A stretch of 64,000 bases of DNA from Variovorax sp. PBL-H6 (GTDB taxonomy: Bacteria; Pseudomonadota; Gammaproteobacteria; Burkholderiales; Burkholderiaceae_C): the NCBI RefSeq assembly GCF_901827155.1, contig NZ_LR594659.1, forward strand, positions 5,924,501 through 5,988,500, given 5' to 3'. A model generated the notes under the pieces. The model worked only from the letters and a program-made list of their open reading frames with translations. It did no database searches and was not told the origin of the DNA. Below are positions 19,721-27,197 of the stretch, piece by piece (the first letter of the stretch is position 1; every line of letters starts with the position of its first letter). The position numbers and the translations under genes are program-made.

Positions 19721-22318
19721 TCAGGGCACGTTGGCCGACCGGAGCGTAAAGGGCCGGCCCTCCATCGTGTAGCTGCCGCCGAACTCCATGTTCATGTTGC
19801 CGGTCGCCTGGACCGGGCAACCGCCGGGCGGCTGGCAAGCCCAGGAGCCCCCGCGGCTTGCGAAGATCACGGGGCCGTAGCGATAGTTCGACACCGCCTT
19901 GCCCGTGTAGTCCGCAATGCTCAGCACCATGTTGTCGCTGGCAAAGTTGTCGGCGTCCTCTACCGCGATCGGGTCGATGATGCGCGAGTCCTGCAGGGTG
20001 CGAACAACGCTGCCGCTGTTGCCGTCGGACCCGAACCTCACCCACTGGATCTTGCGATCGCCGCGCGAGGCCACCAGCACCTGCTGGTTCAGCGGCTCGA
20101 TGCTCTTGTTGTCCGGATCGATCTTCGAGATGGCCAAGGAGGTCGGGTTCTTGCCGATCACGACACGGCCCTTCTCGACCACGTCCGTCGCCGTGGTGCC
20201 GGTGGGAACGTTACCGAGTCCGTAGATCCGCAGCGAGCCTTCCTCGGTGGCGATCCAGGCGCGATGCACGTTGCCCATCAGAGTCGTCCGCACTGCCGTC
20301 GGCTTGTTGTCCAGTGCCACGGTCGAGATCACCGTCGGCGTCTGCTGCGGCTTGTACGCGAAGGTGTACGGCCATTGGCTGTCACCCTGCCCAAGGTTCG
20401 TGAACTCCGTCGGGCCATTGCCGAAGTAGACGCTGTTGACGTAGCTGAACAGCGGCTTCAGGTCGATGAACGCAGCCTTCTTCTCCGACTTGGAGATGAC
20501 GACCGCCACACCCGCCTTCGCGTACCGGTTGGCATTGCTGCCCGAACCGCTGAAGCTGGCGCGCTTGGCCGGATCGGTCAGGGGCGAGTAGGTCTGGCCC
20601 ATGAATTCCCCGCCCTTCTCCGGCAGCGCCGTCTGGAACTGGTCGAAGCCCGTGGTCACCGCGATTTCCGTCGGCGCGTTCATGCCTGGCAGGTCGATGT
20701 AGCCCAGCACCTTCATGAAGGCGATGTTGCCCATGTTCGGCAAGCCCGGGTACACACCCATCCACTCGTGCCACCAGTCATACCAGCGGTCGTAGGTCCC
20801 GCTGCGCATGCCCGTGGGCGTTCCGCCGTTGGGGTTGTACGGGTCGCAGTTGTTGCACAGCCCCGCCAGCGAGATCACCGCGACCTGGCCCTTCAGCGCC
20901 GTCGTGTCCCACACCGTCACCAGTGCGTATTCGCTGGTGTTGGTCACTGCGATGCCCGTGGGCACCTTGTTCGCGGGCAACTTGACCGAGCCGCGGTTGT
21001 TCGCCGTGTTGCTGCCGGCCGTGCCGATCAGGCCGTTGTTGAAGGCCACCAGCGAGGTCGAGCAGAAGCCCGTGCGTCCGCCGCAACGCGCCACCGCCAC
21101 CGGGTCGCCGTTCGTGAGACCGGCCGTCTTGTAGGTGCTGACGTTGTAGTTGGTGCGCCCTGCGCTGCCGTCCCACGCTGCCGCTTCCTGCCACGGCAGC
21201 TGCGGTGACTGCGAGAAGGTGTTGTGGTCGATCGCCGAGATCTGCAGATCGCCCACGCCCATGCGCACCGCCGGGTTGTCCGCCACGAAGCCCACGTGGG
21301 CCTGATTGGTCGAATAAAGGCCAGCGTCGGCGAGCAGAGGGCCGCCGACTTGCCAGGTACCGGCGTGATAGCTCATGGTCTGGTCGCCGCGCTTGAATAG
21401 CGTCGGGATGCCGCTGTTGTCCACCGCCGGCGCGTTGCCGTAGCGGTAGGCAATGCCTTCTGCCTTGGCGAGAAGCGGCGCCATCGCACGGTACGCGCTG
21501 GCCTGCACGTTGCCCGCGCTGTCGACGACGTCTCCGGAGACGGCGGGAGCCGGGGCAGGGGCAGGGGCCGGCGCCGGAGCCGGGGACGGGGCCTGAGGTG
21601 CTGGTGCTGGTGCTGGTGCTGGTGCTGGTGCTGGTGCTGGTGCTGGTGCTGGTGCTGGTGCTGGTGCTGGTGCTGGCGCTGGTGCCGGCGCGGTCGCCGA
21701 GCCGAGCGAGTAGCAGGCCTTGGCGACAAAGGGCGCTGGGTCGCCGCCGAAGACCTCGTTCGTGCAGTTGACGCTGCCGCTCACGGTCTTTTGCGCCCAC
21801 TTCCCATTGACGCCATATTGCACCAGCGTCGCGGAGGCCAGCGTGAAGGACGAGCCCTCGCTAGCCAGCCGCGTACCGGCTACGGGTGCGGGTGCGGGTG
21901 CGGGTGCAGGGGCTGGCGCCGGCGCAGCCGCGGTCTGCACATAGCACGCCTTCGCCACATAGGGCAGTGGGTCCCCGAAGGTCCCATTGCCGCAGGCTAC
22001 CGAGCCTGACAGCGACTTGCTGGCGTAGGTGTCGTTTGCACCGTATTGAACGGGAGTGCCCGCAGCCGCTGTGAATGTTTGGCCCTCGTTCGCGATCTTG
22101 ACCCAGCTGGAATCAAGCTTGCTGAGGGGCGCCGCGCCTTCCTTCGTCGCGGCAGATGATTCGGCCGGCGCGACGCCGGTGGAAGATGCGGTCGTTGGTG
22201 ACGTCTCCGAGCCCAAAGCGGCAAAGCCGCCGCCGGAACCATTGCCTCCGCCCCCGCATCCTGCGAGTGCGCCTGCTGCAACAAAAAGCAGAAGCGCGCT
22301 TTTGTCTATGACTTTCAA
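19721..22318 (-). CDS. Tandem-paralogue lipoprotein 2 (FGDP modules, Ala-Pro linkers)
   Basis: 865 aa from a TTG at 22318, chosen because AGGAGG sits seven bases upstream and it yields the same start as paralogue 1 (MKVxxKSALLLFVAAGALAGC). The lipobox Cys is residue 21. Modules at about 68-127 and 148-205 again end FGDPLPYVAKACY / FGGDPAPFVAKACY, followed by Ala-Pro linkers. The remaining ~580 residues are highly similar to paralogues 1 and 3, with DNA-identical tracts to paralogue 3. The leader is also shared with paralogue 3. Function not recognised. Confidence 0.85.
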   Translation of the reverse strand: MKVIDKSALLLFVAAGALAGCGGGGNGSGGGFAALGSETSPTTASSTGVAPAESSAATKEGAAPLSKLDSSWVKIANEGQTFTAAAGTPVQYGANDTYASKSLSGSVACGNGTFGDPLPYVAKACYVQTAAAPAPAPAPAPAPAPVAGTRLASEGSSFTLASATLVQYGVNGKWAQKTVSGSVNCTNEVFGGDPAPFVAKACYSLGSATAPAPAPAPAPAPAPAPAPAPAPAPAPAPAPAPQAPSPAPAPAPAPAPAPAVSGDVVDSAGNVQASAYRAMAPLLAKAEGIAYRYGNAPAVDNSGIPTLFKRGDQTMSYHAGTWQVGGPLLADAGLYSTNQAHVGFVADNPAVRMGVGDLQISAIDHNTFSQSPQLPWQEAAAWDGSAGRTNYNVSTYKTAGLTNGDPVAVARCGGRTGFCSTSLVAFNNGLIGTAGSNTANNRGSVKLPANKVPTGIAVTNTSEYALVTVWDTTALKGQVAVISLAGLCNNCDPYNPNGGTPTGMRSGTYDRWYDWWHEWMGVYPGLPNMGNIAFMKVLGYIDLPGMNAPTEIAVTTGFDQFQTALPEKGGEFMGQTYSPLTDPAKRASFSGSGSNANRYAKAGVAVVISKSEKKAAFIDLKPLFSYVNSVYFGNGPTEFTNLGQGDSQWPYTFAYKPQQTPTVISTVALDNKPTAVRTTLMGNVHRAWIATEEGSLRIYGLGNVPTGTTATDVVEKGRVVIGKNPTSLAISKIDPDNKSIEPLNQQVLVASRGDRKIQWVRFGSDGNSGSVVRTLQDSRIIDPIAVEDADNFASDNMVLSIADYTGKAVSNYRYGPVIFASRGGSWACQPPGGCPVQATGNMNMEFGGSYTMEGRPFTLRSANVP
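21601..21672 (-). repeat. Hexanucleotide repeat coding an Ala-Pro linker
   Basis: Twelve perfect consecutive copies of CTGGTG (plus strand) encode uninterrupted Pro-Ala dipeptides in lipoprotein 2, with further imperfect units out to about 21690. In-frame slippage would change linker length without breaking the gene. Confidence 0.95.
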
Positions 22319-22325
22319 ACAAATC

Positions 22326-22394
22326 CCTCCTAGATTGATCAAGTTCGGGTTTGTACGGGTGATCCACTCCCCGGGCAACTCTTCTTGCACTTCC
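22326..22394 (-). promoter_or_regulatory. Conserved leader of lipoprotein 2, TTG start with strong SD
   Basis: About 60 nt upstream of the AGGAGG site resemble the leader of lipoprotein 3 (24670-24739): both contain, in minus-strand order, GCAAGAAGRGTTGCCC, CGTACAAA and TTG(A)TCAA before the ribosome site. Paralogue 1 lacks it. Confidence 0.55.
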
Positions 22395-22536
22395 TTTCCT
22401 ATGTGTATTGGGTTCCCTAGGGACGTGTTACTAACGTTGTGCTTGCTAACGCTTCCAACGCAAATTCGCGACGTTGGGTAAGTGGATTTCGGCGCGCGGT
22501 TTTGTAGGACGAGCGGCCGGAAGGCGGCGGAAACAA

Positions 22537-22567
22537 ATAAAAAAGCCCGCGCGAGGCGGGCTTTTTT
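22537..22567. terminator. Bidirectional terminator after lipoprotein 3
   Basis: Stem GCCCGC (22545-22550) / GCGGGC (22556-22561) with an A-run on the left and six T on the right, so it can stop transcription in both directions. It serves paralogue 3 on the minus strand. Confidence 0.9.
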
Positions 22568-22595
22568 GGTCTGGAAGACGCCGGATCTCAGCAGA

Positions 22596-24662
22596 TCAGG
22601 GCACGTTCGCAGTGCGAATGTTGAAAGGCTTGCCTTCCATGGCAAAGCTGCCGCCGAACTCGATGTTGACGCCGTTGGTAGGTTGCACGGGGCAACCACC
22701 GGGCGGCTGGCAGGACCAGGAGCCACCGCGACTGGCGAAGATGACGGAACCGTAGCGGTAGTTCGACACCTTCTTGCCTGCATAGTCCGCAATGCTCAGC
22801 ACCATGTTGTCGCTGGCAAAGTTGTCGGCGTCTTCCACCGCGATCGGGTCGACGATGCGCGAGTCCTGCAGGGTGCGCACCACGCTGCCGCTGTTGCCGT
22901 CGGAACTGAACCGAACCCATTGGATCTTGCGGTCGCCGCGCGAGGCCACCAACACCTGCTGGTTCAGCGGCTCGATCGTCTTGTTGTCGGGGTCGATTTT
23001 CGAAGTCGCGAGCGATGTCGGGTTTCTGCCGATCGCGACACGGCCCTTCTCAACGACATCCGTCGCCGTGGTGCCGGTGGGAACGTTGCCCAGTCCGTAG
23101 ATCCGCAGGGAACCTGATTCGGTGCCGATCCACGCGCGGTGCACGTTGCCGAACAGGGTCGTCTTTACAGCGGTGGGGCGGTCGTCCAGTGCCACGGTCG
23201 AGATCACCGTCGGCGTCTGCTGCGGCTTGTACGCGAAGGTGTACGGCCATTGGCTGTCACCCTGCCCAAGGTTCGTGAACTCCGTCGGGCCATTGCCGAA
23301 GTAGACGCTGTTGACGTAGCTGAACAGCGGCTTCAGGTCGATGAACGCAGCCTTCTTCTCCGACTTGGAGATGACAACCGCCACACCCGCCTTGGCGTAC
23401 CGGTTCGCGTTGGTGCCCGAACCCGAGAACGTCGCGCGCTTGGCCGGATCGGTCAGGGGCGAGTAGGTCTGGCCCATGAATTCCCCGCCCTTGTCGCCCA
23501 AAGCGGTCTGGAACTGGTCGAAGCCGGTGGTCACCGCGATCTCGGTCGGCGCGTTCATGCCCGGCAGGTCGATGTAGCCCAGTACCTTCATGAAGGCGAT
23601 GTTGCCCATGTTCGGCAAGCCCGGGTACACACCCATCCACTCGTGCCACCAGTCATACCACGCGTCGTAGCTGCCGTTCTTAGTGGAATCGTAGGGATTG
23701 CAGTTGTTGCACAGCCCGGCCAGCGAGATCACCGCGACCTGGCCCTTCATCGCCGTCGTGTCCCACACCGTCACCAGCGCGTATTCACTGGTGTTGGTTA
23801 CTGCGATGCCCGTGGGCACCTTGTTCGCGGGCAGCTTGACGGAACCCTTGTTGTTCGCCGTATTGCTGCCGGCCGTGCCGATCAGGCCGTTGTTGAAGGC
23901 CACCAGCGAGGTCGAGCAGAAGCCCGTGCGTCCGCCGCAACGCGCCACCGCCACCGGGTCGCCGTTCGTGAGACCGGCCGTCTTGTAGGTGCTGACGTTG
24001 TAGTTGGTGCGCCCTGCGCTGCCGTCCCACGCCGCGGCTTCCTGCCACGGCAGCTGCGGCGCCTGCGAGAACGTGTTGTGGTCGACGGCCGAGATCTGCA
24101 GATCGCCCACCCCCATGCGCACCGCCGGGTTGTCCGCCACGAAGCCCACGTGGGCCTGGTTGGTCGAATAAAGGCCAGCGTCGGCGAGCAGAGGGCCGCC
24201 GACTTGCCAGGTACCGGCGTGATAGCTCATGGTCTGGTCCGAGCGCTGGGACAGCGTCGGAATGCCAGCGTTGTCGACCGGAGCCGGATTGCCGTAACGG
24301 TAAGCGATGCCCGCATCCTTGGCGAACTGGGCGGCAGTTGCCTTGTAGGCATCGGCCGCAATAGCGCCGGAAGTGTCGATCACTTCGTTCGGGACGGGGG
24401 TTGTACTGGCCGGAGCCTGGGTACTCGGCGTGGCATTGGTGCCCGAGCCCGAAACGGCGGCGGTACCGGTGCCAGCGCCAGCGCCAGCGGCGGTACTCGT
24501 GTCCGTCGTGGTGCCGGTGCTCGTAGCCGCGTCTGTTGCGGTAGCTGTCGCGCCGAGGGCGGCGAATCCACCGCCGCCGCCTCCGCCACCTCCTCCACAA
24601 CCCGTGATGAGGGCGCTCGCGACCACCGTGAGCAGCGCAGCGCCTTTATATGAAAACTTCAA
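22596..24662 (-). CDS. Tandem-paralogue lipoprotein 3 (no FGDP modules)
   Basis: 688 aa from a TTG at 24662 preceded by GGAGG eight bases upstream. The lipoprotein signal MKFSYKGAALLTVVASALITGC differs from the other two. A Gly-run and a short Thr/Ala/Ser-rich spacer replace the two FGDP modules and Ala-Pro linkers. The core, from about residue 95, is nearly the same as in paralogues 1 and 2. It is the first gene of the array and divergent from pepP. It may represent the ancestral short form or a form that lost the modules. Function not recognised. Confidence 0.85.
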   Translation of the reverse strand: MKFSYKGAALLTVVASALITGCGGGGGGGGGGFAALGATATATDAATSTGTTTDTSTAAGAGAGTGTAAVSGSGTNATPSTQAPASTTPVPNEVIDTSGAIAADAYKATAAQFAKDAGIAYRYGNPAPVDNAGIPTLSQRSDQTMSYHAGTWQVGGPLLADAGLYSTNQAHVGFVADNPAVRMGVGDLQISAVDHNTFSQAPQLPWQEAAAWDGSAGRTNYNVSTYKTAGLTNGDPVAVARCGGRTGFCSTSLVAFNNGLIGTAGSNTANNKGSVKLPANKVPTGIAVTNTSEYALVTVWDTTAMKGQVAVISLAGLCNNCNPYDSTKNGSYDAWYDWWHEWMGVYPGLPNMGNIAFMKVLGYIDLPGMNAPTEIAVTTGFDQFQTALGDKGGEFMGQTYSPLTDPAKRATFSGSGTNANRYAKAGVAVVISKSEKKAAFIDLKPLFSYVNSVYFGNGPTEFTNLGQGDSQWPYTFAYKPQQTPTVISTVALDDRPTAVKTTLFGNVHRAWIGTESGSLRIYGLGNVPTGTTATDVVEKGRVAIGRNPTSLATSKIDPDNKTIEPLNQQVLVASRGDRKIQWVRFSSDGNSGSVVRTLQDSRIVDPIAVEDADNFASDNMVLSIADYAGKKVSNYRYGSVIFASRGGSWSCQPPGGCPVQPTNGVNIEFGGSFAMEGKPFNIRTANVP

Positions 24663-24669
24663 CAAAAAC

Positions 24670-24739
24670 ACCTCCAGTTTGACAAGATAGTGATTTGTAC
24701 GTGGGAGGACTCCTACAGGGCAACCCTTCTTGCAAATGT
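24670..24739 (-). promoter_or_regulatory. Conserved leader of lipoprotein 3
   Basis: Shares GCAAGAAGGGTTGCCC, CGTACAAA and TTGTCAA, in that order and with similar spacing, with the leader of lipoprotein 2. Since intergenic DNA outside these blocks has diverged, the segment is probably functional (untranslated-leader control) or recently duplicated. Confidence 0.55.
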
Positions 24740-24799
24740 TTTCGTGATGTGTTTTCACTCTCCCAGGAGAGGGTTACAAAGGTATTGCATAGTCACGCT

Positions 24800-26185
24800 A
24801 TGGCCGCAAATCATCAAACCTCTCGGCGTAAAGAACTTTCTTCTTATATGGGGCCGGACGCGGTTGCGATCGTCCCGACGGCGCCCGAGCGCCCCCGCAA
24901 CCGGGACACTGATTTCCTGTTCCGGCACGACAGCTACTTCTATTACCTGACTGGGTTCGTCGAGCCCAACGCGCTTCTGGTGCTCACTAGCGAAGGACAT
25001 GCCACCCTGTTCTGCGCTCCCAAGGACCTGGAGCGCGAGATCTGGGATGGCTACCGCCTGGGTCCCGACGCGGCAGCGGCGGAATTGGAGGTTGACCAAG
25101 CTTTCTCGATCGAGGAACTCGACAGCCGCATGCCGAAGCTCCTGGAAAACAAGAAAACAGTCTGGTATCCCTTCGCGACGCACAAGGGGCTCGAGTCGCG
25201 TGTTGACGGCTGGCTGTCGGCGGTACGCGCCAGGGTTCGCTACGGCGCGCTGTGCCCCGATGAGCAGCGGGACCTGTGTGGCCCGCTCGACGAGATGCGC
25301 CTGATCAAGGATGCGCACGAGCAGGACACGATGCGCCGTGCGGCACAGATCAGCGCCCGGGCCCATGTTCGCGCGATGCAGCTGTCGGCGCGCATGCTGC
25401 GCGAAGGCCGGGACGTGCGCGAGTACCACCTGGATGCCGAGTTGCTGCACGAGTTTCGCCTCGGCGGTTCGCAGTACCCGGCCTACACCTCCATCGTGGC
25501 CGCCGGCGCCAATGCCTGCGTGCTGCACTACCGCGCCGACGTGGCGCCGGTGCGCGACGGTGAGCTGGTGCTGATCGACGCAGGCTGCGAGCTGGACGGC
25601 TACGCGAGCGACATCACTCGCACCTTTCCGGCCAACGGCGTCTTCACCGGCCCGCAGCGTGCCCTCTATGAGCTGGTGCTGGCCAGTCAAGACGCAGCGA
25701 TAGCCGCGACGCGAGCGGGCGCTCGCTTCAATGACCCTCACGAGGCGACGGTGAAGGTGCTGTCGCAGGGGATGCTGGACCTGCGGCTGCTCGACGCCGA
25801 CAAAGTGGGCGGCGTGGACGACGTGATCGAGAAGCGCGCCTACTTTGCCTTCTACATGCACCGCACCGGCCATTGGCTGGGCATGGACGTGCACGACTGC
25901 GGCAGCTATGTGGAGCCCACGCAGGCCGGCGAGGTCAGCGAGCGAAGGGACCCGCTGTCGAACGAGCTGATCAAGAACCGCCCCAGCCGCATCCTGAAGC
26001 CGGGCATGGTGCTGACCATCGAGCCGGGCATCTATGTGCGGCCGGGCGAAGGCGTGCCGGAGCAGTTCCACAACATCGGCATTCGCATCGAAGACGACGC
26101 GATCGTGACCGAGACAGGCTGCGAGCTGATCTCGCGCGGGGTGCCGGTCAAGCCGGACGAGATCGAGGCATTGATGCGGGCCTAA
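24800..26185 (+). CDS. pepP: Xaa-Pro aminopeptidase (aminopeptidase P)
   Basis: 461 aa from the ATG at 24800 (MAANHQTSRRKELSSY). The N-terminal creatinase-like domain has FRHDSYFYYLTGF. The C-terminal pita-bread fold carries the dinuclear metal ligands in LIDAGCELDGYASDITRTF, HRTGHWLGMDVHD, and the two glutamates of LTIEPGIY and the NIGIRIEDD region. It removes N-terminal residues preceding proline, in the cytoplasm. Its 3' end overlaps the convergent zeta-like gene by four bases. Confidence 0.95.
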   Translation: MAANHQTSRRKELSSYMGPDAVAIVPTAPERPRNRDTDFLFRHDSYFYYLTGFVEPNALLVLTSEGHATLFCAPKDLEREIWDGYRLGPDAAAAELEVDQAFSIEELDSRMPKLLENKKTVWYPFATHKGLESRVDGWLSAVRARVRYGALCPDEQRDLCGPLDEMRLIKDAHEQDTMRRAAQISARAHVRAMQLSARMLREGRDVREYHLDAELLHEFRLGGSQYPAYTSIVAAGANACVLHYRADVAPVRDGELVLIDAGCELDGYASDITRTFPANGVFTGPQRALYELVLASQDAAIAATRAGARFNDPHEATVKVLSQGMLDLRLLDADKVGGVDDVIEKRAYFAFYMHRTGHWLGMDVHDCGSYVEPTQAGEVSERRDPLSNELIKNRPSRILKPGMVLTIEPGIYVRPGEGVPEQFHNIGIRIEDDAIVTETGCELISRGVPVKPDEIEALMRA

Positions 26186-26778
26186 GCCGCCTCGGCGGGG
26201 CTCAGCACTTGGCGAGCCCAGGCGGGCAGCCATGGTCCGTGGGGACGGACCTCGCCGCCCACCACGGAGGCGACCAGGTGGGGGCCTCCGGTGTCGGTGT
26301 CCGCTGCGTCGAACAACATGGCGAGTTGCACCTCGCGCACGGCCAGGCGCAGGTTCTCGAGGGTGCGCGGATAGCGCGCCATGATCTTGCTCACGGGGAC
26401 GTCGTGGCCGCCCTCGTTCACGCGCTGCTGAACCCGGTCCAGAAGCCGGCGCGGATCGTCCAGGCACACCGCATAGAGCGCGACCTCGAATCCCAAGGCG
26501 CGCGCGTCGGCGATGAGCTGCAGCTTGGACGGATGCGAGAAGACGGTTTCGCTGACGAAGGCCTGTCCGGCGTCCAGTCGGTTCTTGCGCTGGACGTCGG
26601 CCCACGTTCGCGCCGCCTCGGAGCGTCGGACAGCATGGCGGATGTGGCCGAGCTGTTCACGCTCGTACAGGTCGGCGTTGACGAAGGGCAGTTGCGGGTA
26701 GCGCGGCTGAATCAGGTAGCGGTAGAGCGTCGACTTGCCGGCACCGTTCGGGCCGGCGATGAGGTGGAGAACGGGCAT
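26182..26778 (-). CDS. Zeta toxin-like P-loop kinase
   Basis: 198 aa. Walker A GPNGAGKSTLYRY lies at residues 9-21, followed by FVNADLYERE and FVSETVFSHPSKLQLI, the layout of zeta-toxin/UDP-GlcNAc kinase-like proteins (the D in NAD and E in SET are the usual catalytic and substrate positions). The ATG overlaps the antitoxin stop (TGATG). It is expected to phosphorylate a small substrate when unopposed, which has not been shown for this subfamily. Confidence 0.82.
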   Translation of the reverse strand: MPVLHLIAGPNGAGKSTLYRYLIQPRYPQLPFVNADLYEREQLGHIRHAVRRSEAARTWADVQRKNRLDAGQAFVSETVFSHPSKLQLIADARALGFEVALYAVCLDDPRRLLDRVQQRVNEGGHDVPVSKIMARYPRTLENLRLAVREVQLAMLFDAADTDTGGPHLVASVVGGEVRPHGPWLPAWARQVLSPAEAA

Positions 26779-27146
26779 CAGGCCGCGCGGCGGCTGCGCG
26801 GACGCGTCTGCGACCTGGCGCGATTCTCGGCCACCGCGGCCTTGGCGCGCTCGGCCAGCGCGCCGGACTGGGCAAGAGCCAGGACGTGGCCGTGCAGGGC
26901 ATCGAGCTCGGACGAGAGGGCCGGCGGCGCCTCGCCGGCAACGGTGTAACTTGCGCCTGCCTCGCGCGCGATCAATGCCTGGCTGTCCTGCGTGGAGAGA
27001 CCCGTCTGCTCCAGCGCGCGGCCGAGCGTGGCCCAATACTCGATCTGGCTCGCCACTGAACGGCGCATGGGCTGGGCCGCATCGCGCGCCTTGTCGACCA
27101 GTGCGGCCGGCAGCTTGACGGAAGCAAAGGGGGTTGGCATCGGCAT
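26778..27146 (-). CDS. Antitoxin-like protein preceding zeta toxin
   Basis: 122 aa. AGGAG is six bases before the ATG at 27146; another ATG at 27140 is in frame. The N-terminal segment SVKLPAALVDKARDAAQPMRRSVASQIEYWATLG is ribbon-helix-helix-like (ParD-type), so it probably binds DNA. The remainder is helical with a basic tail. A perfect palindrome lies 15 bp upstream. Not related in sequence to the classical epsilon antitoxin. Confidence 0.75.
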   Translation of the reverse strand: MPMPTPFASVKLPAALVDKARDAAQPMRRSVASQIEYWATLGRALEQTGLSTQDSQALIAREAGASYTVAGEAPPALSSELDALHGHVLALAQSGALAERAKAAVAENRARSQTRPRSRRAA

Positions 27147-27160
27147 GTGTCACTCCTGAT

Positions 27161-27177
27161 TGGCGCATTTTGCGCCA
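27161..27177. promoter_or_regulatory. Operator-like palindrome of the toxin-antitoxin operon
   Basis: Perfect inverted repeat TGGCGCA-TTT-TGCGCCA immediately upstream of the antitoxin ribosome site. Position and size fit autoregulation by the RHH antitoxin. Confidence 0.65.
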
Positions 27178-27197
27178 GATGGGCAATGCCCCGCAAT

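Noticed and set aside
18641..21690. Regularly spaced repeats that might suggest a CRISPR array
   Set aside because: Units are 6 and 18 bp, contiguous, without spacers, and lie in frame inside coding sequence for Ala-Pro linkers.
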